Below are positions 56,674-64,000 of a DNA stretch of 64,000 nucleotides, one piece after another. The DNA is from Roridomyces roridus. Taxonomy: Eukaryota; Basidiomycota; Agaricomycetes; Agaricales; Mycenaceae. The notes below the pieces were generated by a model. That model was not told where the DNA came from, did no database searches, and was given only the letters and a program-made list of their open reading frames with translations. Every line of letters begins with the position of its first letter. Position 1 is the first letter of the stretch. The position numbers and the translations under genes were made by a program. Where the stretch lies: assembly GCA_029378245.1 (NCBI GenBank), contig JARKIF010000051.1:186001-250000 (forward strand), written 5' to 3'.

Positions 56674-58560
56674 TTTTTTGCGTTCCGACGAGTTTACGAT
56701 GCGAGTTTAATAAGTAGTCGGCGGTTCGCTCCCTCCGGGGATTCATTACCGACCTTGCTGCGGTGTCAGACAGCCTACCGTCCCGATGATTTGCCTCTCA
56801 TCGAATCGGTGCACTGGGTTTCCTTTCTTTGCGCGCTGGTTCCGTTTGAGACGGGGTACAAGAGGTCAGATCAGAGATGCGTTGACAGCTAGACCAGAGC
56901 CTGGTCTGTCTATGATATGTCGATAGACAGACCAGTCGATCTCGTTGATCATTTGCTTAACGCGCCGATTTCCTAATTTGGCGAATTCACGTGATCTGCG
57001 AGCTCTTTCATTCCTCAGCTCACTGCAGCCTCCAGACGACAGCTTGCTGGAAGGAATCAGTTTGTATACAGTACTAATACTAAGTACATCGAATGGTACT
57101 GCAAAAATTAAGATCTGAAGTGGTATGGAGCTCGGTAACGAACAATCTGACTACGGCAAGTCGACGGACCCGTCCACACTGAGCTGACGACCTAGAAAAC
57201 ATGCTCCCTGAGCACTGAGAAGGTCCAATACGACGAGTCCACCCGTCCCCGTAGCTGCACCGTATTCCCGCAGGACAAAGAAAGCTTCTTCCGCTTGTAG
57301 AGAAAAGCATGCATGACCGGCAGCGCCGGCCTGGCATGTAGCGTCGATGGTAGTGGAAGTGGAGCGAGGGCTCGGCAGGAATGAGTGTGCTGGGGCTGAT
57401 TCCGATGCGCCCCGTGCCGCGATGAGCCGTAGCTGTAATATATAGTGTAAAACAGATGGATGTAGCCACGGTGCCTGATGTCAAAAACACTGGATCTAGC
57501 CACACGCTGGCTACAGCCATGTTCTGCACGCTATTCACTACACCCTGCCCTCCCTGCAAAATGGGCCGGCCTGGACCTCCTCCTGCCTCTTTGGTATATT
57601 ATTTTGTTGCCCATATTATTTGCCCGCTGATCAGCAGGGCAAATACACAAAAGTCGTGATCCATCAATACGCTCATTGCCGCCCGCTGCCGCTCTTCGCT
57701 TGCCACGTCGCTTCTATACCCACCTGGTCCCGCCGTACCGTTGCGCTCCTGCGCGTTCCCTCCCCGCTCGCCTTGTTAGGCTACCCTGCTTGCCTTACCA
57801 CCATGTGCGTACCAAAACTTTTACCTTTGAATGTTTGTTTCCTTCCCCCCACCCCACGCCGCGCTCTGTAAATCGTAGGCCAGAGACCCGCCCTCTTGGG
57901 ACTCCCATGCTGCGTCTGCCGGTGTCTCCGTTTCGTTGCTACCTCCTCCTTTTCGTTCCTCTTCCTATACCCCTCACCCTCCTGCTTCTTGATCCTCCGC
58001 GTCCGCCTCCCCACAAACGTTTCTATCACTCCGTTTCTACACTCCCTCAAACGCAAGCAACCCTCACCCGGCCTATTAGTCGTTCTGAAGAAGTCAGGTG
58101 CGTGCGCGCGCTAGCACTCTACACGCTCCCCACAATTCTGCAGACCTCCGCTCTCAAGACACCACTATTGCGGGCGACCACTGTACGCTTTCACCTCCCT
58201 CCCCGCATTCCACACCATCTCTTCAGTGTCCTATCTTGCTTTTTTTCTTCAGTCACCGTGATCCACCCAGTCTCGGCACTTCACCACCCTCCTATTTCAA
58301 CTCCACTTTAGTGTACCGGTATCTACTATGTTGCCCATTATTTGGCTGACAAATACATCCTGTGTTCGTGCCTTGTAACGGCCATTCCTTTTTGGAATCA
58401 GATTTTCATTATCTTTTCTCTCAAGTCCAAACTCCATCCTACCCAAGTACAAAGAAGTCATCCACTGCATAAGATACGCTGCATAAGACATGACTGCATA
58501 CGACATAAATAAATTACATGTAAAGACGGGGAGCGCAAACCAAGAATCCAAGACTGGGAT
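56674..58560. other. Intergenic, no gene accepted
   Basis: 56674-57600: P450 promoter side, nothing recognised. 57610-58310 is C/T-rich on the plus strand, giving long but low-complexity ORFs (for example 57676-58311). A short related sequence (TTGCCCATATTATTTGCCC at 57608 and TTGCCCATTATTTGGC at 58331) brackets this stretch in direct orientation. Confidence 0.4.
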
Positions 58561-61500
58561 CTAGGACGACGCCTCAGCCTGAGACCGAGCTGCCGCCCGA
58601 AGCCCGTACAGTGCGCATTCGACATCCCCCACCGCCTTCTCCCAACCCGCAGACACGCCGTTCTTTTTCTCTGCGCAGCCCCACCAGTACAGTGCGACTA
58701 CCACACTGTAAAACCCGTTGATACCCGGCGAGACTAACTTCTCCCAATCTCCCAGAGTCTTACCCGCCCAGGGCGTCCCGTCTTGCCCACTCGCCGCGCC
58801 ACTCTCCGCACGCCAGCTCGGCTGCAGCGACTTCCACCAATCCGACCACTGCGTCTTGAATTTAGCGAGGTCGGCGATGGACTTGTCCTTTCTGCGGCCG
58901 CTTTTTATCCACTCCCCCAGCTCGTCGGGACGACCCGCAGGCAGAAGACCCACTTTCTTCTTCTTCCCGTTCTCGCCCATCTCAAAGTCGTGCCCGTTCA
59001 GCCGCATCAACTCGTAGCTCGTCTCGAGGTGAGCCCAGGCGCGCAGCGTAAAGTCGAAATTCCGGCCCAAATTGACCTTCATCAGCTTCTCAAGCTCCGG
59101 GCCAAACCACGCCGGTGCGTCCTCCGGGCATTCCACCAGATCCGCGCCTGCATCTTCTCCGCGCGCTGCTGGCAAATCGACGTCGGCAGCACCACGAGAC
59201 GGGTCAATCGGTGGTGGTGTGGGTGCGTCCATGTCGACGTCGACGTTGTCAGCCAGAGGATTGGAGTCGATCGGGGGTGGTTCCATGACGACGTCAGAAG
59301 CCGGAGGAGAGGAGTCGATGGGGGGCGTGGGCTCGGGCTGCAGATGGACTGCATCGTACGAAGGTGGTGGCTCCAATGTAGAGGATGGGACGGAAGTCCC
59401 CATGTCAACGTCGTGGGCGTCGTGAGCCTGCAGGGAGGAGTCGATTGGCAGCGTGAGCTCGAGCTGCGTATGGACAGGCTCTTGCGAAGGGAATGGCTCA
59501 GATGTAGAGAGGGGCGGTACGGGTGACTTGGGCGCCGGGGGTGGGAACGTGAATGCCGGTGGGGACGACGAGGTGGCGGGCGTTGTAGGCAGGTCATCCG
59601 CGCCTGCGGCAAGCATCTCTTTGAGGCGACCTCCGCTAGCCCGCGTGGATACGCCCGGCGTGGGCAAGACGGACGTCTTGGCCGTCTTGGCGGCTAGAGG
59701 ACGAGGGCGGGGTGGTGCCTTGTTCTTACCGAGCAAATCCGACGTTGACCCCGGCCCAAGTCCGAGGGCCTTCATCTGCTCGAGATTGCGCTGCTTGTTG
59801 GCGAGATGCTGGCGATACAAATTGGGGCCCTCAGGCTCAGGTGAAGGAGACGCGACAGCCGGCTTCTTCTTCTTCTTCGCAGCGCCACCGTCCGCCTCGC
59901 TATCCGCATCGCGTTTCCTCTTCCCACCAGCGTTATTGCCCTTTTCCGCCACCGGTTTGGGTTTGGCCTTGACCACCGCCGCCTTCCCCTTCCCTTTCCC
60001 CTTGGGACGTGGTTCCTCCTCCTCGTCGGACGACTCGCTCCCGTCATCCTCATCGTCGTCATCATCATCTTCATCGTCTTCTTCCTCGTCATCTTCCTCG
60101 CCCTGCTCCCCGCCCGCAGATGAGATCGTGTAGAGCGCTCCCGAGAGGTCGGAGGCCGGTATGGATTCAGCGGAACTGCCTCGAGGCGTGGTCCCCGGCA
60201 GGGCAGCAGCTGCACAGTCCTCGGGGGCTGTGAGCATCCGTGAGTGCGATGAACTTTCGTACAGAGCAAAACGTACTGTAGGCCGTCGCTAGATATGCTT
60301 TCATGTAATCGGCGACGTCCGTTTGGAACTTGGGCTTGTTCCAGCCGGGAAACAACACAGGGACAGCAGCATTATTCCGGCCTACTGACAGACTGATCTC
60401 CAATATCAGCGAAGGGCACGGCATAACGACCTTGCCGACTTACTGGATGGTGGTAATCTCCCCTCCGTACTTGGGTATTGGTCCCCCCAGTAAGACGAGT
60501 GCGTGGAGCCCCGTGTACTCCGCCACGCCTGTCATTACCGCCGTCAGAAAGTCGGGCAGGTTATCTATGCATCTATGGGTCCGGTGAGTGAGATTATTGT
60601 GGAAAACTGCACACATACTTTTGACGACCCTCCGGCGTCTGAGATGGCCCGTCCTTCAGCGCCTGAAGATACTCCCCCCTCTTCTTGGCACCCTCCCCCT
60701 TCGCTCGCGCGGCGTACTGGTCCTGCTCCAGCTGAGGTAGCTTCTTGAATTCAGCGCGAGCGATCGCGGCACGGAAGGCACCGCTGGGGCCCTTCTTGAG
60801 GGTGGCGGCATCGGCGTCAGTATTCTGTTCCCTCCAAGCGGCTAGAGTGAGAGGGCGCAGGACCGCGATGCGTTCGTGCTGGAATTGCTGGTAGGCTTGA
60901 CGCGCCTTCGGAGGCTTCTTCCAACCCGCTAGTTTGGCCACAAGCACAGAGCATGGGTTCATGACATCGGTGACCCTCTTGACGATGGCGCTTTTAGACT
61001 TGCGCGCGCGATACTTGAGCCATCGGCGAATACGCTGCGGGCTGGGTGAGAGAGAGTCGAGGCATGGTGACGTAACACTTACGCCATTCATGTTAGTCAC
61101 ACGGGCAATCTTCTTCTTCAGTTCCTCTGCATTCAGCATCTCCTCTGGCACCACAGCATTGGCGTCGTATTCGGGCAGCGGCAAGGTGGGCTCCTCGTGA
61201 TCTTCAAGCCGCCAATCGATGAGTGTGTGGTACTGGCTGTAAACGCGTGTCAAGTAGGTCCGCGCGGCTCGCTCCCCCTGTGCAAGCGCCTCAGTGAAGG
61301 GCTTGATGTGAGGCTCAAGTATCGTCTGCCTGACACCGTCCGCCCAAAGCCTCGAGTTCTGCCGATCTTTCTTGGCTTTTTTCCTGGTCACTCTGTTGCT
61401 GGTGGTGCTCGCGATGGACTTGGGCTCGGAGCTGTATCGCAGCGTCAGCATTCTGCTATTTACTGGTCCAATCGACGCCGACATACCTTGCGGTGCTAAT

Positions 61501-61825
61501 ACTGTCCATACCAGCGCCGCTGTCACCACTCGCAGGAGGAGGAGGAGACGATGCCCTATTTGCGAGAGTGTCAGTGTACCGTTCTTTTTTTTTCAGGCCG
61601 TTAGACGCGACTTACCCCGTTCCTGTGCCAACGCTGGTGAGGTTCGCTGTGCTTGTGACAGGAGGAGGTGAAATCCTTTTTGGCGCACAGCAGAATGTCA
61701 GTGTGTTAAACATATTCCAGGCCATCCGACACGACATACCCTGTGGTGGTGCTAGCGCTGGTCTCAGTGCTGACGCTGGTCGCGGTGCCGACACTGTTCG
61801 TGGTGGTAGTGGTGGCTTCAGACAT
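58561..61825 (-). CDS. Multicopy agaricomycete protein of unknown function, HMG-box-like segment
   Basis: Read from MSEATTTTTNSVGTATSVS (61825) through several short Ser/Thr-rich exons into RLWADGVRQTILEPHIKPF, ARTYLTRVYSQYHTLIDWR, RVTDVMNPCSVLVAKLAGW, an HMG-box-like stretch (KARQAYQQFQHERIAVLRPL), then EYTGLHALVLLGGPIPKYGG and HVSVGRNN. The long last exon (58561-60237) has an acidic run, KGKGKGK, disordered Pro/Asp repeats (PPPIDSNPLADN) and the conserved C-terminal block WFGPELEKLMKVNLG...WSDWWKSLQPSWR...PGINGFYSVVVALYWWG. I recall this layout from many mushroom genomes as a large uncharacterised family, often beside mobile elements. About 900 residues. No catalytic motif recognised. Frames are open; exact 5' exon borders are approximate. 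Confidence 0.7.
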
Positions 61826-62235
61826 GCTGTTGTGCCTGAGCGTCAGCGCGTTTTGCTGTGGACGGGCCACCCATTTACCTGGCTGTAAATTTGATTTCTC
61901 TTGCGACGCCAGTGCGAGTTGCTCACCAAGTGGCTCCAAACAAACCAAATCCAAGCATGATCTCGGTAGTAACGCCCGCATGGTCTGATTGTCCGCTGGT
62001 GTAGCCCCACAATTTCTTTTGACTGGGTTCGACGCTCTCCCATGTATCCGACTTCACAATACTGCCTACTTTTTTTTCCCCCACCTAGCTCGCTCTTTGA
62101 TACATTCCCTTTCATTCCCCTTGCTTTCTATTGCGTCTCATTCGGCAATAACAATCACCAGCCTCTCTCTTATCATATGATCGATGCTTCTGGAATCGGA
62201 ATCTTTCTTGCCTTCCTCTTCCTCCGCCAACCATC
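61826..62235. other. Divergent promoter region
   Basis: About 410 bp between the minus-strand multicopy gene and the plus-strand viroplasmin-fold gene; C/T-rich tract near 62075-62130. No gene seen. Confidence 0.4.
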
Positions 62236-63207
62236 ATGGTCCAGCACCCCAACTCGCCACCGCCAGCGTACACCGACCTCGAGGCATTCTTCGCGGGCCT
62301 CTCTTTGGAAGGCGGCCCAGCGGGGCCAGCCCCGAGCACAGGTAAGTTCCGCGTTGTGCCTCGTTGCTTATCGTGATTGATCTTCATCTCCAGCGACCAC
62401 CCTGCCCGCCCCTGCCGTGCCTCCTCCTCAGCCGCGCACTCCATCGCCTCCTCCCTACGGCCGTCGCGCCGTTTATCAAGTCTCCTCGCCGACTCGAGGC
62501 TTAGAACTCACCCCAGATTGGTAATTATGTCGCTGATCCAAGCTGCGATGATGACTGATTTGCTTTCGTAGGTCCGAGGCGGCCCATACGGCCCACAATG
62601 AACCGGGGGCCCGCGTCCGTGCTCTGCGTCGCAACCCCAAGAAACGCGGGTCGAAATCGGTCTACGTCGTCTTTCGAGGGCACACCATCGGCATCAAAAA
62701 TACTTGGTATGTGCTTATGGGATATGATAGTGTTGTTCTTGACACTCCTCTGTAGGGCTGAGGTGGAACAAGCTACGCTCGGGTTCCGGTTTGCCCAGTA
62801 TCAAGGCTACCGCTCCCGCGCTGTTGCACAAGCGACGTTCCTGCATGCCCAGCAAAACGGGTGGACCTCGACCAATCCCGCATGGACGGCGGTGCCCATT
62901 TCCGCTGCGCTTGCTCCACACCCCATTGCTGACCACCAGGGCAACCCATCTCCCCCCGTGATCGCTCGGCGGGAGGCCCATCAGCCGTGGCATATTGTAT
63001 ACGTCGGCGTGCATCCCGGCATCTTTGCCACCTAGTGAGTCTTTCTACTTATTCGTTCCCATTGTCTCGCTGATGCCCGCCAGTCTCGAGTGCGCCCTCA
63101 ACGTGCTTGGTATTGACGGCTCGTGGAATGACCGTGCCGAGACCTTCGCCGAGGCCCAGGCCAAATTCGCACGGGCGGTTAGTCGAGGGGAGGTGCGCGC
63201 GGTGTAA
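62236..63207 (+). CDS. Protein with RNase H1 N-terminal (viroplasmin-like) hybrid-binding domain, 256 aa
   Basis: Five exons: 62236-62341, 62394-62520, 62572-62706, 62756-63034, 63084-63207; 771 nt in frame. A Pro-rich N-terminus (PAVPPPQPRTPSPPPYG) is followed by SVYVVFRGHTIGIKNTW and then FRFAQYQGYRSRAVAQATFL. That is the 'YVV-GR--GI--TW-----V-G-----Y-GF-----A---' layout of RNase H1 hybrid-binding/caulimovirus viroplasmin folds (recalled). The DEDD catalytic RNase H domain is absent; instead a ~110-residue C-terminal region with WHIVYVGVHPGIFATYLECA and GIDGSWNDRAETF follows. It may bind nucleic acid. Similar stand-alone proteins are frequent in mushroom genomes. Intact. Confidence 0.72.
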
Positions 63208-63343
63208 TGGGTCTATATGTATTGCTTTTTTGTTGTTCATATTCACACAATTTGATTCTGGTGTACTCTACTCTACGACTTCAGCTGTGTGCAAGCGGGG
63301 GAGAAGCCAATGAGAGATTTTAATAAGCAACAGATAAGATTAT

Positions 63344-63968
63344 TTAACGAGCCTCAGCCGCGCGCCACTCCTGCTCCTGCCGACGGAAATCCTCCTTGTA
63401 CAAGCGCCATTCCTCCTCCTCCGCGGCCTCACGTCACTGCGCCGCCAACTTCTCACATCGTTCCGCCCAAGCGCGATGGCCGTACTTGTTTTCGAATGCG
63501 CTGGATGGTACCCATGTCAGATTATGCTTGGGGAGACAAAGGGATGGCGTACTTCATGCGTCGAATACGCTGGCGATGCGCGAGTGAGTCAGCGTGGCTA
63601 AGAGTGTGTGCGAATTTGGGTGTGGACTACAGAGTGATAATAGTTAGACGTACGCTGCACGATACTTCCGGCTGGCCTCGCGAGCGCGGGCACGAGAGGC
63701 CTCCAACAGCTCTGCACTCTCAGAGATTTTTGCCCTCTGCCTAGTGTCTTGTTAGAGGGCCAGCATTAGAGCGAAATTATTGGAGTGCACTGTTGCATGC
63801 GCTCCCGAGCCTTCTCGCGGAGCTCGTCCTCGTTGCTGGCCAGTTTTGAGATGAGAAGATGAGGCAGAGATTGAGGGGTGCCCACCTCTCACGATATTTG
63901 GCGGAGGCACGCCGCCTCGCCAGTATAGTGGCCGCCGGTCTCTTGGTCGCGCTTTGAGCTTTCGGCAT
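63344..63968 (-). pseudogene. Basic coiled-coil (bZIP-like) protein gene with in-frame stop
   Basis: Starts MPKAQSATKRPAATILARRR; after a short intron comes DELREKARERMQ, then AKISESAELLEASRARAREASRKYRAA. A further exon reads FENKYGHRAWAERCEKLAAQ, then TGA (63436-63434), and continues in frame as REAAEEEEWRLYKEDFRRQ to TAA at 63346-63344. The high charge and A-R-E-x7 periodicity continue unchanged across the TGA, so it is probably a TGG-to-TGA change. The upstream intron (about 150 bp) is longer than usual. The family resembles short Arg/Glu-rich helical proteins common near mobile elements in mushrooms; no function known. Confidence 0.45.
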
Positions 63969-64000
63969 CGTTTGTGGGTTCTTGAGCAGCGGAATTGGGC

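Noticed and set aside
57676..58311. 211-codon plus-strand ORF
   Set aside because: C/T-rich low-complexity sequence, open in several frames, no domain, no splice pattern.

Overview
The window is nuclear DNA of a filamentous basidiomycete, most likely an agaricomycete with a transposon-rich genome. Genes have many short introns (about 45-60 bp) with GT/GC-AG borders and one 21-nt exon. There are F-box/LRR families, a KDZ transposase with a CxC1-type cysteine cluster, and multicopy proteins known from mushroom genomes. I saw no bacterial operon, CRISPR array or rRNA, and no tRNA I could defend.

Layout. 0-8 kb: the 3' end of a KOW-like protein gene, a KDZ transposase gene broken by a nonsense codon and a frameshift, degenerate hairpin repeats, and a DUF1766-like fragment. 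8-16 kb: a mobile-element landscape with two adjacent minisatellites (32- and 31-bp periods), a DDE transposase fragment, a 2.2-kb inverted-repeat structure, and a hAT-type MITE with a perfect 8-bp target duplication. 16.7-18.8 kb: two tail-to-tail paralogous F-box/LRR-like genes. 20.9-21.6 kb: an AT-hook, histone-H1-like protein.

21.9-42.8 kb is the core. Four intact short-chain dehydrogenase genes (22480, 36002, 39379 and 41513) share the same 11-exon structure and a promoter block. A gluconolactonase/SMP-30-family gene lies tail-to-tail with the first SDR gene but is split into three pieces by two insertions (1.1 kb and 4.7 kb). The larger insertion carries a nested 1.3-kb CACTA-like element. 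A Dal5-type MFS transporter gene keeps its reading frame although a 526-bp TIR element sits in one intron. Two F-box genes are frameshifted. Dehydrogenase, lactonase and anion transporter together suggest a former sugar-acid or small-polyol catabolic cluster; this is inference.

43-64 kb: an intact single-exon F-box-like protein, a Zn2Cys6 transcription factor, a P4-type flippase, a cytochrome P450 broken by a 256-bp MITE, a multicopy agaricomycete protein of unknown function, a protein with an RNase H1-type hybrid-binding (viroplasmin-like) fold, and a basic coiled-coil ORF with an in-frame stop.

Two themes link the window. First, several genes are dissected by non-autonomous TIR elements; three of these share CA-starting ends, 3-bp target duplications and short subterminal repeats, and the host reading frame can be followed across each insertion. 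Second, GC-AG introns are unusually common: the F-box gene at 16.7 kb, three of four SDR copies, and the flippase.
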